From NCBI GenBank assembly GCA_910583925.1, contig CAJTZJ010000033.1, positions 1-5,668 of the forward strand: a stretch of 5,668 bases of DNA. Direction: 5' to 3'. Shown here piece by piece: positions 1 through 5,627 of this stretch. Source of the stretch: an uncultured Eubacterium sp. (GTDB lineage: Bacteria; Bacillota; Clostridia; Oscillospirales; Acutalibacteraceae). The notes beneath the pieces were generated by a model that saw only the letters and a list, made by a program, of their open reading frames with translations, ran no database searches and was not told where the DNA came from. The first letter of the stretch is position 1, and the number at the start of each line of letters is the position of its first letter. A program made the position numbers and the translations under genes.

Positions 1-55
1 ACTCAAACTTCCCACATCAAAAATGGGACTTGCTCCTTGAAAAATCAATACTTTA
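1..55. repeat. Left terminal inverted repeat region of the IS
   Basis: Two blocks here match the right end in inverted orientation: the outer 16 bp (1-16) and an inner 21 bp (35-55). They are separated by 18 bp of diverged sequence (17 bp at the right end). The spacer contains a small hairpin, TCCCA (10-14) pairing with TGGGA (24-28). The two-block arrangement suggests separate outer cleavage and inner transposase-binding segments, as is common in IS ends; that functional split is inference. Confidence 0.85.
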
Positions 56-71
56 GCTCATAAAATAGCGT

Positions 72-1451
72 TCAGGCAGCCGTCGAACCGCACTCCAATG
101 CTTTTTGCATGTACTTTGGCAGTCTCTGAATAAAGCTGGTGGTGAATTCCTCCAGTTGCTGTTCTGTGATGTGGAAATATTCCATAACGACATCCATTAG
201 TGCATCTATGATAATCCTCATGGATTGACTGAAAGTGATATCATCCAGTTCATCCATAAGGCGGAAAAACAGTTCGCAAATCGTTTTGTCATCGGTATTG
301 CAGCGCTGCGTAACGGTAAGCATCATATATCGTGTAAAAACAATGGATACATGAGCAGTCAAAGCATCATAGGAAAGGCTTCGGCACTCCTTTACCAGAT
401 GCAGATAGGATTTGCAGGCCTTAAAAAACACCTCAATATCCCAGCGTTTCCCATAAATACGAATGATTTCTTCTTCTGAAATCGCTGTGTCCGTACTGAT
501 GATGGCAAGCCAGTCTTTTTTCTTGCTTTTGTTTCGGACACAGACGATCTTTGCCGGAATTGCCTCATCACCAACAGTTACATCCACGGAAAGCAAATAT
601 TTGGAGCGGCCTCTGCGTTTTTTGCACTGTTTGTAGATTTCCTTAATGTTGTATTTTCCATCCTGATATCCATATTTGATTTTACTGCTTTTCTTAACCA
701 TTGCGATTGTGTCTAATTCGCAGTCTGTCTTTAATGCAGTAATGGTCTTGGGTGATGAAAACCAACTGTCAAACAACACGTATTTTGCGGAAACCCCAGA
801 TGATTGTGCTGCTCTGATCAGGTCGATCATGACCTCCGTTGCTTTTCGTCTGGATTGTTTCCGTCTTTTTCCGGCAAGAGAACGTCCATCGAAATCTGCA
901 GCTTTGCAGAGCAGATTTTTATCATCGGCTGCTGACATAAGACAATGGTTGATTGGAACAAAGGAGTTCCCATCAGACCATCCGAGCGTCAGCATACGGT
1001 AACCGTTCTTGTACTTCATGGAACAGTGGTCAAAGACTTTCGCCAAAAGCTCTGTTTTCTTTGAGCGGGAACGGTCAAACAGACTGTCATCAATAATGAA
1101 GACATCTTTGCGGCTCTCATCTGTAAGCGGCTTCATGAAATCATTGATGATACGGCTTGAAAGTAAGGTTGTGAACCGAAACCAGTTAATCTTTGCATTA
1201 TTGAGGAAACGATAAACGGTGTTTTTGCAGAATGAACCGTCAAATATGCCGGTTTTCCGCTGCATATACATGCTCCGATTCGAGAAAATGAGACAAAACA
1301 GGTATCGAAACACTTCGATTACCGGGATTCCTTTTGCTTTTCCGGCATTACATTTGAAAAGGAGCTTTCCGATTTGGAATTTGTTCATAAAATTTGTGAC
1401 TGAATTGGAAATCTCGTTTTGGTTTTCCTCAGAATGTGGTATACTTGACAT
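72..1451 (-). CDS. IS4-family DDE transposase
   Basis: This 459-residue transposase catalyses cut-and-paste movement of the flanking inverted repeats. The RNase H-like DDE core is visible. The first aspartate is in IIDDSLFDRS (D121 or D122), and the second is D228 in LFDSWFSS. The glutamate E340 lies in an exact Y-x2-R-x3-E-x6-K signature (Y333, R336, E340, K347), the hallmark of the IS4 family. The N-terminal ~110 residues are a basic, probably DNA-binding region, and lysine/arginine-rich stretches (194-203, 277-283) lie between the catalytic residues. Length is normal and there is no frameshift, so the gene looks active. I place the start at ATG 1451 because AAGGAG (1461-1466) sits 9 nt upstream. 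A possible TTG start 14 codons earlier (1493) overlaps the -10 box and would precede the transcription start. Confidence 0.92.
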   Translation of the reverse strand: MSSIPHSEENQNEISNSVTNFMNKFQIGKLLFKCNAGKAKGIPVIEVFRYLFCLIFSNRSMYMQRKTGIFDGSFCKNTVYRFLNNAKINWFRFTTLLSSRIINDFMKPLTDESRKDVFIIDDSLFDRSRSKKTELLAKVFDHCSMKYKNGYRMLTLGWSDGNSFVPINHCLMSAADDKNLLCKAADFDGRSLAGKRRKQSRRKATEVMIDLIRAAQSSGVSAKYVLFDSWFSSPKTITALKTDCELDTIAMVKKSSKIKYGYQDGKYNIKEIYKQCKKRRGRSKYLLSVDVTVGDEAIPAKIVCVRNKSKKKDWLAIISTDTAISEEEIIRIYGKRWDIEVFFKACKSYLHLVKECRSLSYDALTAHVSIVFTRYMMLTVTQRCNTDDKTICELFFRLMDELDDITFSQSMRIIIDALMDVVMEYFHITEQQLEEFTTSFIQRLPKYMQKALECGSTAA

Positions 1452-1460
1452 GGCATAAAT

Positions 1461-1466
1461 CTCCTT
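1461..1466 (-). promoter_or_regulatory. Ribosome binding site of the transposase gene
   Basis: Minus-strand AAGGAG lies 9 nt before ATG 1451. It decides the start: the frame is open further upstream to a TTG at 1493, but that codon has no Shine-Dalgarno sequence. Confidence 0.85.
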
Positions 1467-1492
1467 GCTGTGTGATTGTTTTTCGCAACTCA

Positions 1493-1503
1493 ATTATACC
1501 ATA
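1493..1503 (-). promoter_or_regulatory. Extended -10 promoter of the transposase gene
   Basis: The minus strand reads TATGG-TATAAT. The consensus TATAAT (1493-1498) is preceded by a TG one base upstream, the extended -10 form used by Gram-positive sigma-A promoters. No good -35 hexamer is present 16-18 nt upstream, as often seen for extended -10 promoters. Transcription would begin near 1486, giving a leader of about 35 nt. The promoter lies inside the IS, just within the right inverted repeat. Confidence 0.7.
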
Positions 1504-1532
1504 AGCAAGCGGTTTATGCCTTTTTTATGGAT

Positions 1533-1586
1533 TAAAGTATTGATTTTTCAAGGTTCAGCACATCAAACGGTGTGGGAAGTTTGAGT
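1533..1586. repeat. Right terminal inverted repeat region of the IS
   Basis: This is the reverse-complement partner of bases 1-55. The inner 21-bp block is at 1533-1553 and the outer 16-bp block at 1571-1586. The outer block ends at GAGT (1586), after which similarity to the left end cannot be tested because the left flank lies outside the window. The spacer holds its own small hairpin, CACA (1559-1562) pairing with TGTG (1571-1574). It also carries CACATCAAA in the same orientation as in the left spacer (13-21). Confidence 0.85.
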
Positions 1587-1750
1587 AATATAAATAAAAG
1601 AATTTTAGACACAACACCATTTACCCTATCAATCCTCCCCCCATAACTATTCCATTTGAAATTCCTTATATACACATTAGTATAGCGAGCGTAAACGGCG
1701 TGTTACTGATTGGCACTTACTGTTCTATTTATAATCGGACTACCTCTACA

Positions 1751-1814
1751 GGGGTGGGTGGGGGTAGGTTTCAATTCTACCGTAAATAAATAACTTATTA
1801 TATGTCCCTACCCC
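1751..1814. repeat. G-rich tract and 8-bp inverted repeat
   Basis: Bases 1751-1768 form a G-rich tract (runs of 4, 3 and 5 G, then GG) separated by one or two bases. Its end, GGGGTAGG (1761-1768), is the exact reverse complement of CCTACCCC (1807-1814), leaving a 38-nt loop that contains the small palindrome AATAAcTTATT (1789-1799). An alternative stem, GGTAG (1763-1767) with CTACC (1777-1781), competes with it. The function is unknown. It could be part of an untranslated RNA, a recombination remnant or a structure-prone spacer. There is no T-tract after it that would make it a standard terminator. Confidence 0.5.
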
Positions 1815-1886
1815 AAATCTGACCTCGGAATTTATATCGAACTGAATAGATTCTTCAACTCAATACTATTTTAATGAAGTTATTGA

Positions 1887-1968
1887 TATATTCATCTATG
1901 TTTTCTTTAAAAATATAGCATTGTTTATATTCATCTATGTTTTCTTTAAAAATATAGCATTGTTTATA
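1887..1968. repeat. 39-bp tandem direct repeat, about 2.1 copies
   Basis: A 43-base string starting TATATTCATCTATG at 1887 recurs identically at 1926-1968. This gives a perfect tandem array with a 39-bp period and a 4-base overlap between copies. It ends 8 bases before the complement of the NACHT stop codon (1977-1979), so it lies in the presumed 3' untranslated region of that gene. Perfect identity implies recent duplication. It is AT-rich and carries no obvious hairpin within one unit. Confidence 0.9.
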
Positions 1969-1976
1969 AAGAAGAT

Positions 1977-4406
1977 TTAATGATTTCCTTTGCAATATTC
2001 CTTAAAACTTAAAACATCTCCTGTTTCTTCTATGAGCACCCTTGTATCTTGTAAATTATAATTTGTTTTTAAATACCTGACTTGTTTTTCATCAAAACAT
2101 GCACCTGTTAAATCTGCGCCTGTTAAATCTATATCTGTCAAGTCCGCGCCTGTTAAATTTGCCATTCCTAAATCTGCATTTGTTAAATTCGCCATTCTTA
2201 AATTAGCATTTAATAAATGTGATCTTGTTAAACATGTTCCAATTAAACTTGCTCCAACTAAACTTATTCCGCTTAAATCAGTTAAGCTTAAATTTACTCC
2301 ATTTAAATTTGCTTCATTCAAAATAGCATTTTTTAAATATACATAGGTTAAATCCATTTCACTAAAATCTACATTTGAAAAATCCGCCTCATTACAATTT
2401 AATATTTCATTAATATTCATTATTATATATATTTTTATAAAATAAATAATTTCATTTTCAAACCTATAACAATCCCTTTCCCACAAATGCATTATTTCTA
2501 GCATATTTTTAAACACTTTCATCTCACAATCTAATACATTTCTATATGATTTATTTGTATAATACGTCATCCCATCTTGTAGCATCAATTGAAATGTATC
2601 ATTTACACTCTCAAATGCATCACGTAATTTACTCTTAATAATTTTATGTTTTAAATATTCAACTATAATGGGTGAAAGATTTCCCCGTTTAAACAACTTC
2701 CCAAAAACACCTGCAAGACTCTCTTTGGATTGATCAACTGATTCATTAATTGAACTGAAAATAGTCTCTGCAACAAAATACTCATAAATTGAGCGATGAA
2801 CAAAATACAATTCTTCTGTTTCAATCCCCTCACAATACTTCACTAATTTAAAATAATTCCCGATTAAAAAATCAGACTGTGCATCATCATTTTTCCACTC
2901 TGACGCCTGCATAATATTGGCACATATTGTTTCATATTCTTCTTGTGGGATATATGCCTCATCAGGCTTATTTTCAAACATCCAAAAAGCAACTTCTCTT
3001 GATATCTGATGTATTTGTGTTTTTATTTCACCTATTCTATGTCGTTCTGCAAAACTCTTATTATCTATGCATCTATCATAAATACCACCTTCTAAAGAAA
3101 AAATTTTATCATAAACATCTACAATAGAACCTTCTTTTTCAATAGAAATATTTAATGCTAAAATCATATATAAGATAAGCGGAATCCCTAATACAACTCG
3201 ATTTTCAAATATCTTTTCCATCGTACTTTCAGATATATCATCTCCTGTCTTCTCTTGAAAAACATTACAGAAACTATTTATTTGTACCTTATCACATGGT
3301 TGCAAAGTAATATATGTACTTTTAACTCTATCAATTTCTTGAACGTAATTTTCTCTACATGTTATAATCAATGAAAACTTTTCTTCATGTTGCCCATATA
3401 TCCAGTCACCATATAAACATTCTAATACATCACGTCTATTATTAATACTTACCTCATCTAAACCATCAAGTATTAACGTTTTTCCATTAAGATCCTTATA
3501 TTCAAAATTAAGCTTCTCCAATATTCGATTAGATACTCTACTACTCTGCCAATCTATATCCTCTAAGTCGGCAGCAAATCTATACACTAAAATGTCATCA
3601 ATCTTTTTACTAAATTTAGCTGTAATCCATGTAATTAGTGTACTTTTACCAATTCCAGGCTGCCCCAGAATTACAAGCATTTTATTATCATTATGAAGAT
3701 AAATGTACTCTTGCAATAAGTCCTTTAGATCATCTCTTGCATTTTTACCACTTCCCCATATATAATGTGGTAAGTGTTCCTCCAAATATACCTCACTTAA
3801 TTTGACATTTACACCAGCATTTTCATCTCTTTTATCAAAATCATTGAGAAACATATTTTGATTCCATTTGTCAGCATATTCTTTTGTTCTGCTTTTTACT
3901 GGTTCTCTTTTCGGCAAATCAATTTTATTATCATTCTCTCTGCTTACTATTTGGGTCAAATTATCAATTTTTTCATTAACCTTCTGAAACCCTTCCTGAC
4001 TAATTTTAATATCCTCTTGCTCCAAATCCATCATAATTGCTTTATATAAATCATCATCTAGGCGTATTCCTTGATAAAATTCTTCAAGAAAATTCTCACA
4101 TCTTTGATCACTGCCATCTGCACCCAGTACATCCAATCCACTTTTAACTGATTCTAAAGTATCACCATGATTTTTAAACTCATTAAATATTTTTTCTATC
4201 GCATCATATAAATCATCTGAATTTTTATATGTATTATCTGTAACAGTATTTAACGCTCTCTCTATGAGTCGATATATTTTTGTAGATATATTCTGATCAT
4301 GTCTATCTTTTATCACATTTTTAATTCTAAACCATGAATAATCCTTACCATCATTAATTACTTTCGATATACAGCCACTAAAAAATGCTTCCAATATAAA
4401 TATCAT
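1977..4406 (-). CDS. NACHT-domain STAND ATPase with C-terminal pentapeptide repeats
   Basis: This 809-residue protein is a bacterial NLR-like signalling ATPase, presumably cytoplasmic. Residues ~1-165 are mostly predicted helix with no recognisable enzyme motif. A connector (~170-220) contains VKLSEVYLEEHLPHYIW, resembling the segment that precedes many bacterial NACHT modules. The NACHT ATPase follows: Walker A GQPGIGKST (248-256, K254, S255), Walker B LILDGLDEV (311-319, D314, D317, E318), sensor-like TCRENY (349-354) and GIPL (407-410). The winged-helix region ends with FVHRSIYEYF (535-544). A helical linker (~556-672) leads to 20 pentapeptide repeats (674-773) and a 36-residue tail. Family knowledge: STAND proteins oligomerise on ligand recognition through the C-terminal repeats and activate an N-terminal effector, and several bacterial NACHT proteins defend against phage. 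A defence role here is inference. ATG 4406 has an AAGGGGG site 10 nt upstream and its own promoter. Confidence 0.93.
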   Translation of the reverse strand: MIFILEAFFSGCISKVINDGKDYSWFRIKNVIKDRHDQNISTKIYRLIERALNTVTDNTYKNSDDLYDAIEKIFNEFKNHGDTLESVKSGLDVLGADGSDQRCENFLEEFYQGIRLDDDLYKAIMMDLEQEDIKISQEGFQKVNEKIDNLTQIVSRENDNKIDLPKREPVKSRTKEYADKWNQNMFLNDFDKRDENAGVNVKLSEVYLEEHLPHYIWGSGKNARDDLKDLLQEYIYLHNDNKMLVILGQPGIGKSTLITWITAKFSKKIDDILVYRFAADLEDIDWQSSRVSNRILEKLNFEYKDLNGKTLILDGLDEVSINNRRDVLECLYGDWIYGQHEEKFSLIITCRENYVQEIDRVKSTYITLQPCDKVQINSFCNVFQEKTGDDISESTMEKIFENRVVLGIPLILYMILALNISIEKEGSIVDVYDKIFSLEGGIYDRCIDNKSFAERHRIGEIKTQIHQISREVAFWMFENKPDEAYIPQEEYETICANIMQASEWKNDDAQSDFLIGNYFKLVKYCEGIETEELYFVHRSIYEYFVAETIFSSINESVDQSKESLAGVFGKLFKRGNLSPIIVEYLKHKIIKSKLRDAFESVNDTFQLMLQDGMTYYTNKSYRNVLDCEMKVFKNMLEIMHLWERDCYRFENEIIYFIKIYIIMNINEILNCNEADFSNVDFSEMDLTYVYLKNAILNEANLNGVNLSLTDLSGISLVGASLIGTCLTRSHLLNANLRMANLTNADLGMANLTGADLTDIDLTGADLTGACFDEKQVRYLKTNYNLQDTRVLIEETGDVLSFKEYCKGNH
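2088..2387 (-). repeat. 15-bp periodic DNA encoding 20 pentapeptide repeats
   Basis: These bases encode residues 674-773 of the NACHT protein as 20 consecutive pentapeptides of A(D/N)LXX type without a break in register. The central residue is L or F in every unit, from F676 to F771. The 15-bp period is also clear in the DNA: CCTGTTAAATCTGCG at 2104-2118 is followed by close variants at 2119-2133, 2134-2148 and 2149-2163. Twenty repeats would make about five coils of a right-handed quadrilateral beta-helix. As the C-terminal module of a STAND protein it is the likely ligand-sensing part, taking the place that LRR, TPR or WD40 repeats occupy in relatives. Confidence 0.93.
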
Positions 4407-4416
4407 TACCTTTTAT

Positions 4417-4423
4417 CCCCCTT
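4417..4423 (-). promoter_or_regulatory. Ribosome binding site of the NACHT gene
   Basis: Minus-strand AAGGGGG lies 10 nt before ATG 4406. It is one base off AAGGAGG. A closer purine run, AAAGG, is too near the ATG to serve. The site supports ATG 4406 as the start. Confidence 0.7.
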
Positions 4424-4439
4424 GTACTTGATAATTACA

Positions 4440-4468
4440 ATTATAATCATTTAAAGGGACTATTTCAA
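4440..4468 (-). promoter_or_regulatory. Sigma-A-type promoter of the NACHT gene
   Basis: On the minus strand TTGAAA (4463-4468) is separated by exactly 17 bp from a perfect TATAAT (4440-4445). One base differs from the consensus -35 and none from the -10. Transcription would start near 4433, about 27 nt before the ATG, leaving just enough leader for the ribosome site. The promoter follows immediately after the terminator at 4478-4525, so the NACHT gene is independently and probably constitutively transcribed. No operator-like palindrome overlaps it. Confidence 0.85.
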
Positions 4469-4477
4469 TAATATCGT

Positions 4478-4525
4478 AAAAAATAAGGCATACCAGACAA
4501 GTCCACCCTATCCGATATGCCTTAT
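4478..4525 (-). terminator. Intrinsic terminator of the AP2/HNH-like gene
   Basis: On the minus strand a perfect 10-bp stem, ATAAGGCATA (4516-4525) with TATGCCTTAT (4483-4492), encloses a 23-nt loop and runs directly into six T residues (4478-4483). It begins 34 bases after the gene's stop codon (4560-4562). There is no T-tract on the plus-strand side, so it acts in one direction only. The loop is larger than in most terminators and holds a short GGACTTGTCT element that may fold further. Confidence 0.85.
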
Positions 4526-4559
4526 AATCATCTACCCATTATCCTACTCCAACTACCAC

Positions 4560-5540
4560 TCAATCATCAACTTCAATCTCCCAGCCCATCATTGCCTCAT
4601 ATACCTTATTTGGTATCCACTCCCTATTCTGCCTTGCTATCTTTTTTATGAAATCCTCTTTATATTCCTTATACCTCGCAAAAGCAGATTCAACAGTATC
4701 AAACGTTCCAAGTTTAATCTGTTCGCCCATGAATGACATTTCAGCACGATATTTGCCTTTACTCTTATCAAAATAAACCCCTAACGGCAAATCACCCCTG
4801 TTTTTCTTACCATTCAGAAACAACGTATTAATTCCATGAGGCACAAAACAGCATGTTTCAGGGCTATAAACTTTATTGCCTTTAAAAAGAATATCCTTGT
4901 CCAAATCCAGCACCATTCCATGAATCTTATGCTGGTCATACCATACCTTGAAATTACTGTAATTCAGCCATTCTTCACAGACAATACACCCTTTATACTG
5001 TGGTTGTCTTTCATGAAACTTCGCATTATAGCAGCGGTGTATCATATCATGCCATTTTATATAAGATTCTTCTGTACAGTCAATGCCTTCAAATCCGCGA
5101 TAACCAATCCCACACATTATAGGCTGCATTGCCCTTTTGCTCCAGTTATCAGGCTTGTACTTAATATCATTCATTACCTTTATAATAAAATCTTCTGAAT
5201 CATCACCTATTTTATTAAAATGATTTCTTACTGCCATATACTGTTTCTGATTTAATGGGTATAAATTTCTATAATAACAATCCTGTTTATCATTCCCACC
5301 ATGCCATATGTACACATTATTTACTTTATCTGGATTTACAATAAATTCTTCTACTACTGCTTTTGCTGCATATAGATAATCTTTCTTATAAATCCATTTA
5401 CCATCAAAGAATATATTCTTTTTCAACGTATATAGTAATGCCCCATTACTATCATAACTACCTTGTAACAGATTGTATTTACCATTTGAATATCTGATCA
5501 CCCTGCCATAATTAGACAACCAAACATCTTTATAATCCAT
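4560..5540 (-). CDS. Phage-type NUMOD4/HNH-like protein with C-terminal AP2 domain; 5' end uncertain
   Basis: The protein is 326 residues from the only ATG. At the N-terminus, VWLSNYGRV (6-14) matches the NUMOD4 pattern of homing-type endonucleases. It is followed by a degenerate HNH-like segment (~78-105; IWHGG, then CYYRNLYPLN). The middle domain (~160-240) has WHDMIHRCY, GCIVCEEW (C185, C188) and LDLDKDILFKGNKVYSPETCCFVP in two adjoining stretches (211-221, 222-234), as in many phage HNH-like proteins. Residues ~251-303, from LPLGVYFDKSKGKYRAEM to LGTFDTVESAFARYKEY, are an AP2 DNA-binding domain. Probable role: DNA-binding or homing endonuclease-like protein of phage or mobile origin; catalysis is doubtful because standard HNH residues are not clear. 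There is no good ribosome site before ATG 5540, and NUMOD4 similarity continues upstream (see 5541-5627), so the gene may be 5'-damaged. Confidence 0.75.
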   Translation of the reverse strand: MDYKDVWLSNYGRVIRYSNGKYNLLQGSYDSNGALLYTLKKNIFFDGKWIYKKDYLYAAKAVVEEFIVNPDKVNNVYIWHGGNDKQDCYYRNLYPLNQKQYMAVRNHFNKIGDDSEDFIIKVMNDIKYKPDNWSKRAMQPIMCGIGYRGFEGIDCTEESYIKWHDMIHRCYNAKFHERQPQYKGCIVCEEWLNYSNFKVWYDQHKIHGMVLDLDKDILFKGNKVYSPETCCFVPHGINTLFLNGKKNRGDLPLGVYFDKSKGKYRAEMSFMGEQIKLGTFDTVESAFARYKEYKEDFIKKIARQNREWIPNKVYEAMMGWEIEVDD

Positions 5541-5627
5541 AAGTTTTACAAATATCTCATCTGTGCCTAATGGAATAATATCAGTATTAAAAATGTCAAG
5601 TATTCGCTCTGGTCAGATTAAACGCAT
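5541..5627 (-). pseudogene. Upstream in-frame extension of the AP2/HNH-like gene, blocked by a TGA
   Basis: The frame of the gene at 4560-5540 stays open for 24 codons above its ATG, up to TGA 5613-5615. Four codons beyond that TGA is an in-frame ATG (5625-5627). The extension reads through IIPLGTD and EIFVKL directly into MDYKDVW, which aligns with the usual NUMOD4 opening (E-I-W, then a Y, then the SNxGRV motif). It therefore looks like real protein sequence. It contains no ATG, GTG or TTG. Either a nonsense mutation at codon 5 inactivated the original start, or translation starts at ATG 5540 or at a rare codon. The ATG at 5627 has no evident ribosome site, which weakens the nonsense-mutation reading. 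Confidence 0.5.
5575..5599 (-). promoter_or_regulatory. Weak candidate promoter before ATG 5540
   Basis: The minus strand has a perfect TTGACA (5594-5599) and an extended -10-like TGaTATTAT (5575-5583). The gap between the two hexamers is only 13 bp, too short for a normal pair, so only the extended -10 would be credible. It lies within the upstream extension of the reading frame, so it is either a coincidence or the signal for a shortened transcript starting near 5568. Confidence 0.3.

Larger units (their letters stand above)
1..1586 (-). mobile_element. IS4-family insertion sequence, apparently complete
   Basis: The segment is bounded by matching inverted ends. Bases 1-16 (ACTCAAACTTCCCACA) are the exact reverse complement of 1571-1586, and a second 21-bp block at 35-55 is the exact reverse complement of 1533-1553. 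Between them lies one intact transposase gene (72-1451) on the minus strand and no passenger gene. A length near 1.6 kb with one DDE transposase is normal for the IS4 family. The left end coincides with base 1 of the window, so the left target duplication is not visible. The right flank begins AATATAAATAAA. The element sits about 390 bp downstream of the NACHT gene's 3' end and interrupts nothing recognisable. I cannot name the exact IS without a database. Confidence 0.88.
1587..1976. other. Noncoding gap between IS and NACHT gene
   Basis: About 390 bp with no supportable gene on either strand. It is AT-rich apart from a patch around 1685-1770 containing GCGAGCG, ACGGCGTG and a G-rich tract. 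It contains the inverted repeat and the 39-bp tandem repeat described separately. No tRNA, no CRISPR repeat and no convincing intrinsic terminator for the NACHT gene was found. The best stem near that stop is an AT-only TTCTTTA/TAAAGAA pair (1942-1948 with 1967-1973). Confidence 0.7.

Noticed and set aside
225..1458. Several plus-strand open frames within 225-1458
   Set aside because: They lie antisense to the intact transposase, lack ribosome sites and show no domain motifs.
1452..1493. TTG start adding 14 residues to the transposase
   Set aside because: The TTG overlaps the TATAAT at 1493-1498 and lies before the expected transcription start, while ATG 1451 has AAGGAG at ideal spacing.
1563..1621. 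Minus-strand frame from ATG 1621 running into the IS end after a GGGGGGAGG run
   Set aside because: The purine run is too far from the ATG, the frame is under 20 codons, and its 3' part is IS sequence.
1763..1781. tRNA T-arm-like segment GGTAG-GTTTCAATT-CTACC
   Set aside because: The loop is 9 nt instead of 7 and no acceptor, D or anticodon arm can be drawn around it.
1942..1973. TTCTTTA/TAAAGAA stem as the NACHT terminator
   Set aside because: Seven A/T-dominated pairs with an 18-nt loop and no following T-tract on the minus strand are not a credible terminator.
2088..2387. Possible CRISPR or satellite array (15-bp repeats)
   Set aside because: The period is in frame with the coding sequence and encodes pentapeptide repeats; there are no spacers.
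2927..4049. Plus-strand open frames opposite the NACHT gene
   Set aside because: Short antisense frames in AT-rich DNA without ribosome sites; their hydrophobic or phenylalanine-rich translations are complementary shadows of the real gene.
4836..5198. 120-codon plus-strand open frame
   Set aside because: It is antisense to the AP2/HNH-like gene, whose minus-strand translation has clear domain patterns; this frame has none.
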